From Acorus gramineus (taxonomy: Eukaryota > Streptophyta > Magnoliopsida > Acorales > Acoraceae), in contig CM060856.1 of the NCBI GenBank assembly GCA_030737835.1, positions 16,099,116 through 16,163,115 on the forward strand: a stretch of 64,000 nt of DNA, in the 5' to 3' direction. A model generated the notes under the pieces. The model worked only from the letters and a program-made list of their open reading frames with translations, was not told where the DNA came from and ran no database searches. Made by a program: the position numbers and the translations under genes. Positions 11,885-27,432 of this stretch are shown piece after piece (position 1 is the first letter of the stretch; the number at the start of each line of letters is the position of its first letter).

Positions 11885-14202
11885 ATCCAACAAAGGTAAA
11901 CCACCCATGCAATAGCAGCGGGCTTGTGGGTATATAATGCCCGAGGGGCCTAAGGTAATAAGAAAATATGTTTTTATGGAGCAAAATGTAGACCACATGT
12001 TTTTATATTTTTAAAAATAATAAACATATTCTAATAATGTATATATTTTGATAAAAAAATGTATATAATTCAATGTCAAATTAATTAAATCTATTTTTAG
12101 CGAATATAAAAAAAACTTAACAATCTATTACTTCGTCTCACAATACAATGAAAATGAAGTATAAATATAATTAATTAGCATATTTAAAAAAATTAATTTT
12201 TCACAATATAATATATATATATAGTATTATTATAATATACACTCAAATAACATAATGCATTTTTTTTTATTCAAGCCTAATTTCAATCCTCAACTATCTT
12301 AAAATTTTAAACAACCTTATGTAAACTACCTGATACCCATATAATCCTAATACTTTTTCTTAAATTCATATAATTTCCTAAGAACACTTATATAAATCTA
12401 AATAGCCCAGTTTAATTTTCATTAACAAATGAAAAATATTATGTAAATATTTTGTTTGGTTAACCTTGACTAAAAATATAATATACAAAAAAACCATACA
12501 ATGTGTTAATAATACGGAAAACATTTTAAAAATTGAGAATTTTATCATACTGAATATATTATAAAACTTTATCTAGAATAGTAAAATCAGTCAATTATAA
12601 AAGATTTTTCATATTTTTAAGCATTGGAGTGGTTTTGAACACATAATATTAGCTCATCTATCAATAAAAATTCAACAGCACGGGGTTACGTGAATTTCAG
12701 AAAAAATTAAGGGTTTATCTAGATTTTGAATAGTTTAGAATAGAGGTGCAAATCAGTCGATTTAATTCAGCTTATAGTAAAAGTATATTAAACCAAACTA
12801 TTTATATATCTAGATCAAAACCGAACCGAAGTTGAAACCAAAGTGCAAAAACCATAAAATCAAACTGAAGTAATTTGTCTAAACCGAACCATGCCAAACC
12901 AAATCGAAGTTAAGAGACATATCATCAATAAAAAAAATTGGTTAACATATCAATAATAAAAGTAACAAAAATTTATAGAGGGAATGCTATAAAATCTTCT
13001 TTTTTTTTTTTTTGTGTATTTTTTTTTTTTTTTTTATCAAGATTCGAACCCAAGTCTCCTTAATAAAAAAAGCTACCTCTCCCATCTATCAAGAAGAGAT
13101 TTGATAGCTATAAAATCTATTGATGAATGAGTTTAATTATTAAAAATTTTAGTATAAAAAAATGGTTTAATTGATATATTTAATATAAATAATTATCTCA
13201 TCATCATACGAAGAGGGATGAAGAGGAGGTTTGTTAACTATAAAATCTATTGATGAGTGATTTCGATTATTAGATTTTTAGTATAAAAGAATGGTTTAAT
13301 TGATATATATTTAACATAAATAATGATTGGTTTTAAATTAGTCCACGGCTCGATTCGATTTTTTCAAATTTTCTTTTAAGTACAACAAAATCGTTCACTA
13401 ATTTTTCAATTCACACTCAAACCAAACAAAAAAAAACCTATTAATTTAAACAGAAAAAAATAGGTTTAATTTTGATTTAACTGACAAAAATTACACCCCG
13501 TCCGTTGGATTATATAGATCTTTCCCAATTTTTAATTTTATTATATATATATATATATATATATACCCTTCTTAATAATGGGAATAACCATCAAACTTTT
13601 CCATGGGAGGGGATTTTAGTTGAAAAAACAGATCAAGCTGTGACTAATATAACACTTCCCTAACCGACCCTCACAACAACAAACCTCACGGAGGTCAATG
13701 GTCGTTTCCTCAATAGCAAGTTTCAAGAGTACGTTTGCCAAAACATACTTCCAAATATAATACTCTTTTTTATAATACAACATAAATAATAACTTAACTC
13801 TTAACGAATTAGAATAAATTTAAAAATATTATTATATAAAAAATCTAATAAGAGGCAAGTCTCATTAATTAATTTTAAAAATACTGTATAAAAAGCTTAC
13901 TTTTAAATTACCGTATACGACATTGGAAATGAAAGAGCCGCCGCAACATCACTTTTTAGGAGAAAACGCGTGACCCGGTCGCAGAGATCGGCCCATAAGG
14001 GCTCACGTGAGAGAAAAAGTACCCTCATGTTTTGACCAATGAGATTCAAATTCTTTTAATTCCTTAAGATTCTAAATCCAAATGAATTAAATTGTGAACC
14101 AAACAATGTTTAAAAAATATGATTCAAAAAATAAAATTAAGATTCTCATTAATTTAATAATACATAAATTAAAATATAAAAAATATATATTTAAAAAAAT
14201 AC

Positions 14203-14245
<43 letters not shown>

Positions 14246-14860
14246 TAATAAATTAATTATTATATCATAACAGTATAATTATGATAATAATATAATATAT
14301 ACTTTATATATATATCCATAGTAAATTAAGATTTTTATCCAATCAAGTTATAAAAGATTTATTTATATATTATATAAATAAAATAAATCAAAAATATTTA
14401 TAAACGCATACATCGTAATAATTAAATATATATATACATATATGCATCTATGTATATTTTTAAATATATTTGTTATTTTTATATATTTTATATAATATAT
14501 ATTATATGTTCAAAGGAGATCGGATTCCCAATCCCTACTCTCTCGATGCCAATCCCTTTTAAACTTTTAAAATTTATCTATCCAAATAACTTATCGACCT
14601 TGACCTAAATATGAAATTCCCAATCCAGGTCCAAACACCTAACAGACCCTTAGATGGATACACGGCACATCACGCAATCCATTCATGATTTCATATAGAC
14701 AACAGCATTATTGGATCAAAAATTTAAAAAACCGAAATAGCATTCAACACAATAGCATCATAAACATTCAGTTTTAATCATCCAATATCTAGCGCATCAA
14801 AGTTTAATATACAACCCGTAAAAGAAACCCTAATTAAACATCCAAATTAACAAACATAAA
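11885..14860. other. AT-rich intergenic region with repeats
   Basis: No gene is supported. The region contains a probable decayed transposon at about 12745-13497 (GAGGTGCAAAT left, ATTACACCCC right). It also has a SINE-like head with GGTTCGAATCTTG on the minus strand near 13038-13050, a 130-bp-period direct repeat (13104-13190 and 13235-13325), and TA microsatellites at 13541-13564 and 14205-14242. Sequence at 12390-12560 recurs in related form at 54690-54900. Confidence 0.45.
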
Positions 14861-14864
14861 AAAA

Positions 14865-17090
<2,226 letters not shown>

Positions 17091-17093
17091 TAA

Positions 17094-17310
17094 GGTATCG
17101 TTTGAATGTGCGATTTTATTGTTGAGAATTTTATAAGTTGATCATTTTTTTAAAAAAAGTTATTTCTATAACTTGTGAAATATCAAAATATTAATGAGGA
17201 AACCATGTAGATGCATGTTACATGTTTGCAATGCAAAATGAAAAATCATTTAGATTCACGTTTAACTTAAAAAACGCACACTCCGTCTAAATGCGAATTC
17301 AAAAGAAGCC
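17094..17310. mobile_element. Tourist-like MITE, 217 bp
   Basis: The ends GGTATCGTTTGAAT and (complement) GGCTTCTTTTGAAT form the inverted repeat, and TAA flanks both sides (17091-17093 and 17311-17313). Non-coding. Size and interior resemble 11666-11881. Confidence 0.6.
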
Positions 17311-17612
17311 TAAGATGACAAAAATGAATATAAAGTTTTTGGCCTGGTAAATATCCCTGTTTATTTGTTGGTTGAGATGAACTTGAATAATTGTTTAATT
17401 TTAAAGACCGGAGAAGTGGTGACTAGCTAGCTAATCCATGGAAAATATGGAATTAGCTCATCCAGATTTGTTGTTCCACTTCATTGCACATCTTTATTCC
17501 TAGTGAAATAAATGTGTGTACATAAAATAAACTGATCATCTGCCCATATATAAAGAATCACATATCTCTCTTATTAACCATCTCTCCCACACAATACATC
17601 CATCCACTACCT
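17311..17612. other. 3' flank of reductase gene A
   Basis: AT-rich sequence. It probably includes the 3' untranslated region of the reductase gene ending at 17613; a minus-strand AATAAGAG lies about 40 bp past the stop codon and could serve in polyadenylation. Nothing else is recognised. Confidence 0.35.
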
Positions 17613-19497
17613 CTATTCATAAGGATCAATGCCCCAAAACTTGGCTGGCTGATTGGTTCTATGCTTCCTATCTATCCCCTTTATCAAGTCCATGTCCTCC
17701 TGCGAAAGCTCAAACTCAAACACCTGAAAGTTCTCCAGAAGCCTCTCTGGTTTCGATGTCTTTGGAATTATAACAGTGTTCCTTTGTATACCCCACCTCA
17801 GAATGATCTGTGCTGCAGTCCTCTTATATTTCTCAGCCAATCTCTGCAGTTAGTGACACAAAATTCAGATCCAAAAACGCTAATGAAAAATGTTAGGGAC
17901 AGTCATTCTTACGGTCCTTGATATGTCTAATGAAATACTATCTGCAAAAATGACTATGGATCGTCTCGCATTGAATACCTGAATGAGTGAATCATCAAGA
18001 CAAGAAATGGAACTGAAGAGCTCCACATTGGCCAAGCCACCTCCAATGGGACTGTGAGCGGTCACGACGATGCGGTGTTGCCAACAGAATCTGATGAGGG
18101 CATCCCTCTGGAAGTAGGGGTGTGCCTCAATCTGGTTCACTGCTGGCTTCACTCTTGAGTAAGCCAGACAGTCCCTTGTGAGTGAGGTCCCATAGTTGCT
18201 GCAATACTCAATGCAATTGAATTGGCACATTGTAGATGAAAATTTTCATAAAATACTAATCAAGTGATTCTTAGTGTACATATATACCTGATGCCAATGC
18301 TCCGGACCAATCCCCTGGAGACCAGATCCTCCATGGCGCGCCAAGTACTCTTCAAAGACACTGTCGTGTCCATGTCTAACACACCGTCATCGTCGAGGGC
18401 ACTAGAAGTGGTTCCTATTCCTTTTCATATGAAAAACTAACATATCAAATTGATGAGCAGTTCATGGTTTGTTGTTATATGTGGACTTTGAAGAAAATGT
18501 TGGATCGATGTCGTTGACTTGATACCAAGGAAGAACTAAACACTAGGGAGGATTGTACACTCATCCTAAATTTCTTGTACTTTTTTTTTTGTCAGTCAGT
18601 AATTTCTGTGTTATATGAGAGACGTTATGATAAATTGTGTATGATATACATATACATTTCTTTTTGTGAGCAAAAGTTTTAGGGGGAGACTAGGATCTGT
18701 AATCTAAAATAAAAGAACTCTCCATGGACATAGGTAATCTTTTGTCGAACGTATATGTGAATCTCTGTCTTGTGTGGTTTGTGCAATGAGTGTGATTGTT
18801 TTTCTTCTTTTCTGATTCCATTTCTAGATCTATTTTTAAAGAGAAATTCAATACAATGAGAATGGAAAGGAGAGTTTTCTTACCAGTGTGCCTTGTAGCT
18901 ATAGGGAAATGTATGAGGTAGAGATCAAGATAATCCAGCTTTAGCTTGTTCAAGCTGTCTTTGCAGGCTTCGAGTACATGCCCGTGGTCCGAGTTCCAGA
19001 GCTGTTTACAATAGGAGAAACATCAACTACCATCAGTTTTTGTTTCTGATCTGTTTCAGTGTATATACAAAAAAAAAAAAAAAATGTATAATGAACTGAA
19101 TCTGGCCTTAGTAGTAATGAAGAGGTCCTCTCGCTTGACGAGTCCGCTTCGAATTGCTTCAGCGAGCGCCTCACCTACCTCAGCCTCGTTGCGGTACTTA
19201 GCTGCCCCCAGTACATAAGATCAATTATTTTAAAATTTTTATCAGTCTCTAATAAAAAACTGACATGCATGTCATCTTAGATGTTTAAGATGCGCTTGTC
19301 AATCTTTCATTGGAGATTGACGAGATCCCATCTATGGTATGTGCACCTGCACAGTCGAAGTGGCGGTAGCCGATACGGATGGCGTGGAGTATGACCTCTT
19401 TCATGGACTTGTCTTCCATCCTCCAGACTCCCAGACCCATCATCGGCATCTCGTACCCGCTGTTCAAGGTCACGGTGGGTGGTATCGGTCCGGTCAT
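17613..19497 (-). CDS. Aldo-keto reductase, M6PR/S6PDH-like, gene A (six exons)
   Basis: NADPH-dependent aldo-keto reductase of the plant mannose-6-phosphate reductase / sorbitol-6-phosphate dehydrogenase family, which reduces sugar phosphates to polyol phosphates in the cytosol. The true substrate cannot be told from sequence. Exons: 19347-19497, 19107-19201, 18884-19001, 18288-18420, 17979-18198, 17613-17843. Joined, they give 315 aa without a break. The AKR tetrad is present (D48 in YRHFDCA, Y53 in KYRNE, K82 in ITTKLW, H113 in LYLIHFP). The NADP site motif [10 protein letters not shown] and the family C-terminus PAKFWGID are also visible. Exons 2-6 are the same length as in gene B, so the two arose by tandem duplication. 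Intron 2 starts with GC rather than GT (19106-19105, AAG|GCCAGA). The start at 19497 fits the family; an in-frame Met at 19527 would add a Cys-rich stretch unlike relatives. Confidence 0.9.
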
Positions 19498-20830
19498 TGT
19501 TTGACACACACAGACACATGTGCACAATGTGTATTGAAAGGCTTGGTATGTGAAATTGTTAAGTATGAATTGGTTTTGTTTGGTTGGATCGGGTCTGAAG
19601 CCTAACCACCTAGACGTATGGCACCGTTTAACGTGCCTGTTTCGGCGGGTACAGGAGGAGACGAAGTGTGTGTTGTCTGTCGTTGTGACATGTTGGTTAT
19701 CTATTTAAGAAAATGTCATGCTTTTATTGTTTTTTTTTTAAATTATATATTTCATCTAATAAAATATTTAATTTTATAAAATATAAAATTTATGGGAGAG
19801 TCACCCTTAGTGCTCCGTCTATAGTTGCCTTTTTCCACATCCAAATAAAAACATTTCCCACACATCCTGTAACTCTTGTTAGTTATAAATGAACTATCAC
19901 TTTTCAAAAAATTGTAAAATTTATTTGATACTTTAATGAATGAAATAATATTATTTATATAAAATATGAAAAAATTTCAACGAGGTATATACATCAATAT
20001 AATGAGTGGAGAGACTAACGAGGTATATAGACAGTCACATTCGAGATAGTAAAAAAAACTTAAGTATAACAAAACTCATCTATTTACGTTTGAGACCAAT
20101 TTTTTTACTATGGATTATTCTTTTGAAAGAAAAAAAATCATAGCAGTGATTTCTTATCAAGATTTGTAATAATTTTAGAACATTTGGACAACTTACACAG
20201 TAAATTCATTTTAAATTACAAAATCTTGTTTTTGCTAATAAAATATATTATTTTATTTAAAAATATATATTTCGTTAAACGAAATATGTCATTTTTTAGT
20301 CCTCGGTATATACAGTTCATTGAATTACAAAATTTAGATTATATGACGGGTCCTCTGAACTGTGTGTCACAGAAAGAACAAAAGACAGACGTTTTGTTAC
20401 AGAAAGCACATGAAAACTACACGAGTTGTCCCTAAAATTTTCCAAATAACAGTAATGCTGGATTAGAATCTGGGATAAAAATATGCAGACCACAGGCACA
20501 AGATGCTTCAGTTCTGTTGTCTTTAAACAAATATGAAAGTGAGCTTATACAGATGATCCGCTATTCATTGCCACTATATAATGGGAAATCATGATATAAT
20601 GGGCATTTCTATAAAGGCAGAAGTCTACTACATGATATGATATATAATGAGGATTGTCTGCATCAAACCCTTATAAAATAGCAACTGCATATCAACTGCT
20701 TTAGGAATTCTACCAAGCCTTTGCAAGGCTCATCAAACAGTCATAAGCAATCCAACAAGGGGAACGATTTTAAAAAATGCCTAGCCAAAAAAGAAGGGCT
20801 AGGCAAATTTTGCATCACAGTTGCTGAGGC
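19498..20830. other. Promoter of gene A and 3' flank of gene B
   Basis: The part near 19500-19700 is less AT-rich and should contain the promoter and leader of gene A. No convincing TATA box is close; CTTAAATAG (minus) lies near 19700. From 19730 the sequence is AT-rich. The last 300 bp probably include the 3' untranslated region of gene B. No other gene is supported. Confidence 0.4.
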
Positions 20831-23800
20831 TCATGCATAAAGATCAATGCCCCAAAACTTGGCTGGTTGGTTGGTCCGCTGCTTGCGGTCTATTCCTTTT
20901 ATCTTGTTCATGTCCTCCTCCAATATCTCAAAATCAAACACTTGGAAGTTCTCATTGAGTCTCTCAGCCTTTGATGACTTTGGAATGACGACAGTGTTCC
21001 TCTGGATACCCCATCGGAGAATGATCTTGGCTTCAGTCTTCTTGTATTTCTTGGCCAAGTCCTAAAGATTGGGGAAGATGTAAATCCCATCAAGCAAAGG
21101 CCAGTTTCACAATTTATAAAAGTATATATGCATGGATAAAGGAAAATGGTATGTACTTTGATAACTGGATCATCCAAACAAGAAACTGAGCTAAACCACT
21201 CAATGTTTGCAGTACCACCCCCTATAGGTGTATGCGCCGTCACACAGATGCCATGCTTCTGGCAGAATTTGACTAGACAATCACGTTGGAAGTAGGGATG
21301 TGTTTCAATTTGGTTTACTGCAGGCTTTATTTTTGAGTAAGCTAAGCAGTCTCTGGTAAGAAAGATATCATAGTTGCTGCAATGATATTTCATCAATTAG
21401 TCAACAATTATTTACAGCAACGGCAACCAGGATGAAATAAATCAATAAGTGATATGTGTGTGTCACTGACCACATTGTTAATAAACATATATAACCATGC
21501 ACCAGAAACTATACATTGACACATTTCATAAAGGAGGTGTCACTAACAAATCTACATGTAAATCAGATCACTGTTTCACTGGATATGATATCATTTTTCA
21601 CAGAAAAAAAAAAAAGAACAGCAATCATCATTTTTTTTGGGGAAGAACTTTCAAGTAAGGTCATAGCAATCATATATTTGTTCAATCCATTGTTTTGTTC
21701 TCAACTGATAATTTTCAGCACAAATTTAAATATAATCTAATATATGCTGTAAAATTCAAGTAGCCGTTTCAACAAAGAGGTTATTACCAGATACATTCTT
21801 TTTAGCGGGTAATTTCCTTCACAATCATAAAAAGGTCAAATCTCTGCTTAGGCAACGCCCGTATATATCTTAAGAGGAGTTATCACCATAATAGAAATGG
21901 CCCAGAAGAGTTGATCATCTTGGATACATATGATACATGAGGACTTCATAGATGACCCATTCAACTCCTGTAAACCTAGGTTTCAGCTCTTTTCTTTATC
22001 TACCTAAACACCCCTTTTTTTCAATTTCTTCTGTTAACTTTATAAATCAGTAATAAAATCACACTCCCAAATTTTGATGGACTAACAGTTTTGTGCATAA
22101 ATAATAGGCTTCACATGGTATCAGATTCTTCATACTGTACATGGTATCAGCTTCTTCATACTGTATGATTTTTCTTTGTCTATGAAGATTACTAGACTAC
22201 CAATAATTCTTATTTAGTTTTTTCAAATATATTGACAATTTGTTCAAGTTTTATTTATGAAAAACAAATGCACGTGGAATAAGTAGATATTTTTTGTAAC
22301 TTCCATTTTATAAAAAATGATGAATAAATAAGTTTTGAACAACTTATAGATTCTCGTCTTTTGTCTTATACCCACTCAATGCATTCAGGATTCCTTATTT
22401 CTCCAAGCAGTAAGAATATTTTGGCAACCAGGTCTCAGTGCATCGAAACCCATCACCTAGCCTCACCAAGGCCTTTTTATTACTTTTCGCACATTATAAA
22501 CTTTGGTAAAATAAATTAGACATAAAAAGTATAGGAAGGGGAAACTCAACAAATTACGTAAAAAATCATGAATTATAATTACTACCTGATCCCAATGCTG
22601 CGGACCAATCCTGCAGAAACCAAATCCTCCATTGCATGCCAGGTAGTTTCAAGTGATATCGTTGTGTCTATATCCAGCACACCATTCTCATCTAGTGCAC
22701 TATCTGTCGTTCCAACACCTACATTTACATAAAAGACAACTCAAAATAATTCATATGGGATGGAAGACAATATAGATGTCAATAATTTCAAAAACATCTG
22801 TTTAAAGTGAACTCCGGACTGCTGATTCTGCATGCTGAATAAGAACATAGATTAGATTTACCAGTGTGTCTGGTAGCTACAGGAAAGTGGACGAGGTAGA
22901 GATCCAGATAATCTAGCTTAAGTTTCTTCAGACTGTCTTTGCAGGCCTCAAGAACATGTCCATGGTCTGAGTTCCATAACTGTTGATAATAAAGAATCAA
23001 ATCAATTGTTGTAGACTAGAAAGAAACACTGAACCAATATATTGAGTAAACTTGGGAAAGGTATGTTGATTGGCGAGCATTGGGTATAAATTGACTGACC
23101 TTTGTAGTGATGAAAAGGTCCTCCCTTTTGACAAGGCCAGTTTGAATTGCTTCAGCAAGGGCTTCCCCGACCTCAGCTTCATTCTTGTAATCAGCTGCAA
23201 CAAATATTGAACTAAAACTTAGAAACTTGCTTACCAGATGTGTAGCTATGCAAAGACCCAAATTTAAGATGTGGGCAACTCATTTTAAAGAAAACATTAA
23301 AACCACGTTATCATTTTCGATTTACATCTGTAAAATAATTTCACTTTTAATCCAAAGCTTAGAGAATTGTGGAAAAGCCCAACTCCTGCTCTGAAGAACC
23401 AGTGATTGCAATGCAAAGCAAAGGAACTAATTTCTGATCTTAAGAATTACATAGGCTAGATTCCCAAGCGCACAGCCATCATATTGAATTTGAAACTCGA
23501 AAGAACTGTTTGTCGCTGGCTTCCACTGGAAAATACATTCGTTTTATATTTCACATCTTTATACATAAAGTTGAGCAAGATATATTAGAATTATCATTGT
23601 TCCAAAACCCAGATGACAAACCAGCATTTATATTACACTTCCTTAACATTTGGGAGTCCCCGGTACCCATCCCACATCAAATCTTTCTTCATTGTCAAAA
23701 ATTCTATCATATTCGACGTGCCCACACACAAACTTCCCAATTTTCTTCACACGGGTCAAAGCGCCCAAGTGAAATCTGAAGTTCCATAATTACATATACT

Positions 23801-24344
23801 ATAAATTCCAAGAAAACACACACACACACACACACAATCAATAACTCCCTTTGTAGCACACAAGCACCATATAATCCAAAATGGATAGATCACAAAAGGT
23901 TTTAAATCAACATTTTCCATTCTCAAATAATAATAATGATAATGAATTAACAAGTTTCTTACTCTTGGTAGGATATCAAAAGTTCTAAACACGAAATATG
24001 ATCCTGGACCTTAAAGAGACCAACCCAAACCACTTCAATACATCAGACATTATAAACAAAAATTGCTACAAATCACAGGACAAGACGGTGAGGTGGCGGT
24101 TTATCGCCACAGACTCCGCATACAAACAATTCATAGATGATGAAACGTAATGAAAATCAAATCCAGAAGCACGAGTGGAAAAAGAGAGAGAAAGAGAGAA
24201 AGGAATCGGACCGGCGCAGTCGAAGTGGCGGTAGCCGATGTTGATGGCGGTGAGGAGGAGGTCCCTGATGGATTTGCCTTCCATCCTCCACACCCCAAGC
24301 CCTATCACCGGCATCTTGTATCCGCTGTTCAATTCGTTCGCCAT
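20831..24344 (-). CDS. Aldo-keto reductase, M6PR/S6PDH-like, gene B (six exons)
   Basis: Second member of the tandem reductase pair, with the same predicted NADPH-dependent sugar-phosphate reductase activity. Exons: 24212-24344, 23100-23194, 22862-22979, 22586-22718, 21157-21376, 20831-21061. All introns are GT-AG. The joined protein is 309 aa, which to my recollection is the size of celery mannose-6-phosphate reductase, and it follows that family along its whole length. It runs from LNSGYKMPVIGLGVWRM through SCLDDPV to [11 protein letters not shown]. The catalytic tetrad is D42, Y47, K76, H107, and the NADP motif IPKSSKAERL is intact. Introns 1 (1017 bp) and 4 (1209 bp) are much longer than in gene A (145 and 89 bp). 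Gene A differs in residues after the exon 4/5 joint (SNYGTS against SNYDIF here), so substrate preference may differ. Confidence 0.93.
22100..22165. repeat. Copia-type primer-binding-site remnant in intron 4 of gene B
   Basis: CACATGGTATCAGATTCTTC near 22112 is followed by a near copy about 28 bp later (CATGGTATCAGCTTCTTC). TGGTATCAGA is the usual initiator-Met-tRNA primer-binding site just after a Copia LTR ending in CA. The sequence before it may be an LTR remnant, but no left end or coding part is visible. Confidence 0.35.
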
Positions 24345-24806
24345 TGTTTCTCTCGCTCACTCTCTCTGTCCTTCTCGCTCTCGCGGATATAAAGCAAAGG
24401 CGATGGCCCCAATGATTGATAAGGGGTAATATCAACGAGTGCTGTCACGTTCAGTTTTATTCTCCGTCCAAAATACATAACTTACCTATTTTATTATAGA
24501 TTTAATTAAATATATATCCAGTAAGATGTTTCAAAATACATAACTTACCTATTTTATTATAGATTTAATTAAATATATATTTTGATAGACGATGTATATA
24601 TTTAATTGAATTTTTTTTTACATTGATTAAAAATGAATTCATTCAATTTAAAATAGAGCGATATATATTTTTTATCAAAACATATATCTTACTAGATAAT
24701 ATTTACTATTTAAAAATAAATAAAAACACGTGATATCTGAGTTTTTGTTGATAAATGTGATTGAGTGTATCATTATCCAATTTAATCCTCCGCTTATTTT
24801 TATAAT
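24345..24806. other. Promoter of gene B and AT-rich repeat
   Basis: Directly upstream of gene B the sequence is CT-rich, with a TATA-like CTTTATATC (minus, 24386-24394) only about 45 bp before the start codon. Further up is a direct repeat of about 49 bp with 63-bp period (24469-24517 and 24532-24580). Then comes a relative of the 10313-10533 repeat (24606-24770). Confidence 0.45.
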
Positions 24807-26199
24807 CTAAATCCCTTCACTAAACAGGGATACCTCTCTATCTTATCCTATTAAGAAGAAGTTCCGTGTTTACATCTTATTTGGGTTTCAATGAGTAGTA
24901 CAAATCACCGTATTGAAAAATGAATTTAAAAAGAAAAAAAAATCTATTTTATTTTATACATTTATAAAATATAAACATACGATGACTTAAACAAAACACA
25001 AATAGAAAAAAACAAAAATCTATATATATAAGTACTTTAACTCTAGTCTTTCTAGAAGACAACATCACGCCAGTATATTTTACTATTCAAAACACTGTTG
25101 TGTTAGTATTTTCATTTTTTTTTAATCATGCACCTAAACATGTAACAGAACTATTTTTTCAAAAGTCACTCTATTTTTAACATGTTATCGCTTTTGTAGA
25201 AATTAAAAACACAAATGTGTTTTTAAATGGTTTCTAAAAAAAACATATTTAATAAAAAAAATAGTTCTAAATACAAAATGTATACTTTTTAAAAAGTAAA
25301 TAAATTTAGTTTTTTTTAGGAATTGAGTTTTATTAAATTATTACATATAAAATTATACTTTCCAAATGGATTTTCTGTAACCCTCTTGGAAGTAATTTTG
25401 TTTGAAAAAAATGAAAGATTTCAAGTGTAAATTTTCTCGTTTTTTAGTACAATATAATGAGAATTATAGCATCTCTTAGGTTTGTGACATAACAATCACA
25501 TAAATACAATTTTATTCAGTCAAAAATTTTCTTCGTTCTTCCTCCTCACATATTTTATGTGAACTAGAATCTTGAGAATGAGTGATTCACCTAATTTCCC
25601 ATGAGTAAGAGATTACCTAATTATCAAATGAGCAAAGTCTTCTTTTAACCATGCTTTTATGGATAATTTGATAAGATTTAGAATATAAGTTATCGGATAA
25701 AAAGTTATCAATTTTGTTAATATTATCAATATATTAATTTTAACTTTTGGGTAGAATAAAATATCCCAAAATTTTGATTAAAATAAGATAAATATATTTT
25801 ATCTATAATACTTTCTCTAACAAACATGATAAATTGTTCTTCAATAATTTATTAACCACTTATTCCCTTGTTTACCATTTATCATTGTGCCAAACCAGCC
25901 CATTAGGATGCCTATAAAGACAAATGAGAAATGACTCACAAAGTTAAAAGCATGACTCAACAAAGGATGAATGTATCTTTATTTTTGTTAAATTAATTCT
26001 GAGTCATGCAAAATTTGTTTCCAAGGTAATCAGTTTTAACTTTAGTTTCTTGTTTTACATTTTAAACTTCACATCTTAAAAACCATAAAAAAAAAAAACT
26101 ACTGACTCAGCAAGCTCTTTATGAAAAAAATTGATTGACAGTTCCTTGTATTATATAAAAGGAAAAAGACATACGTAGTCCCATTGTCGTCCTAATTGC

Positions 26200-26416
26200 A
26201 GTCTATTCTATTTTTTTTATATATAAAATTATACACTAATCTTTTAAAGTGCATGTTATTATATGAAATGAAGTATATACTGAGATGCAATAGAATATTT
26301 TTTTTTATAATGAAAAAATAAAAAAATGAACTACTGTATATACTATGATACTGTAATATATACTACGTTATCATAATATACGAGTTGTAAAACTAGCTAT
26401 GTGTATCAGCACTCTA
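26200..26416 (-). mobile_element. MITE, inverted relative to 27433-27675 (block copy 1)
   Basis: This AT-rich segment is the diverged reverse complement of 27433-27675, sharing for example GTTATTATATGAAATGA and GTGTATCAGC. The two are copies of one short element in opposite orientation, about 1 kb apart. The matching pair in the second block copy lies near 31065-31290 and 32285-32530. Confidence 0.5.
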
Positions 26417-26656
26417 TATCAAAAACTGGTTTTTTAAATCAACTCCGAACTATATAAAAGTTTGACAATGCCGTTCATTCTAAAGGAAGGAAAATAAATC
26501 AAATGCCACGAATCTTTCTACGAAAGTGGACTTTAGAAGGAATAATTTCAAGGGACAATTTTTTTTTTGGTGAACATATGTGTATTCATTTCAAAAAAAG
26601 TAAATGTGTAAAATTAATTAGAAATGTAAGTTAAGAAGGAAAATAAAAGACATTAA

Positions 26657-27111
26657 GCGGCTGTTTGGCTAGAGAAATAAGGGTGGAATATGAGAGGAAT
26701 AGAGAAAAATAAAGCAAAAAAAGTGTTTGGTGTAGAGGGAATAAGGGGGTATAGCTATGCGGAATAAGGAGAGAATAAGCTTTTATTTGTATTTCAAATC
26801 CATCAATGGAATTGTGTTATTCTTTCAATGGTATAAGTGGACCCACCTATCAAATCACATATCATCATATCAACTCACCTGTCATCACTTCTTATACATC
26901 AATGGAGCTCACATATCAAATCAATTTTTTACACCTTATTCACATCTTATTCTTTATCAACCAAACACTCCAACCTTTATTATTACGTTTCCCAATAAGA
27001 ATAACTGAAAACATAACCAAACACAAAATCTCTTATTCCATTGATAAAGTCAATAATTTCTGGAACATGTATAAACCCCACAATAGCTTATGCCTCTATC
27101 CAAACAGGCAC
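26657..27111. mobile_element. Tourist-like MITE (block copy 1)
   Basis: The termini GCGGCTGTTTGG and CCAAACAGGCAC form the inverted repeat typical of Tourist elements. TAA target duplications flank both ends (26654-26656 and 27112-27114). 455 bp, non-coding. Confidence 0.75.
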
Positions 27112-27432
27112 TAACTATTTATAAATGCGTACGATTAGAATTCCATAGACAAGTACGTTTTACAAAACGTAAAATGATGAGAAGGTTAGATAAATGATAC
27201 ATGTATGAATAAAATTTATATTGGTAGGTACTAATATAAATTAGAGAAATAAATTCCAAGTAATTATATTAATCCCTTAATTTTTTATGTCTCCCTATTT
27301 TCTTAACATACGAAAACACTTTCAAATTAACAATTACATTGTTTCATATACTTCATCCAAATTCCTTATGTATGTATGTTTTTCTCCAAAAATGCTATGT
27401 CAAGTAGATTAAACAATATTTAGCTGAGCGCT

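Noticed and set aside
19285..19527. Upstream Met at 19527 as start of reductase gene A
   Set aside because: It would add a Cys/Val-rich ten-residue stretch derived from a CA-repeat leader; Met at 19497 matches family length.
26757..27114. Overlapping frames of 83 and 102 codons (and 31620-31966)
   Set aside because: They lie within a Tourist-like MITE bounded by TAA duplications and have no transposase features.
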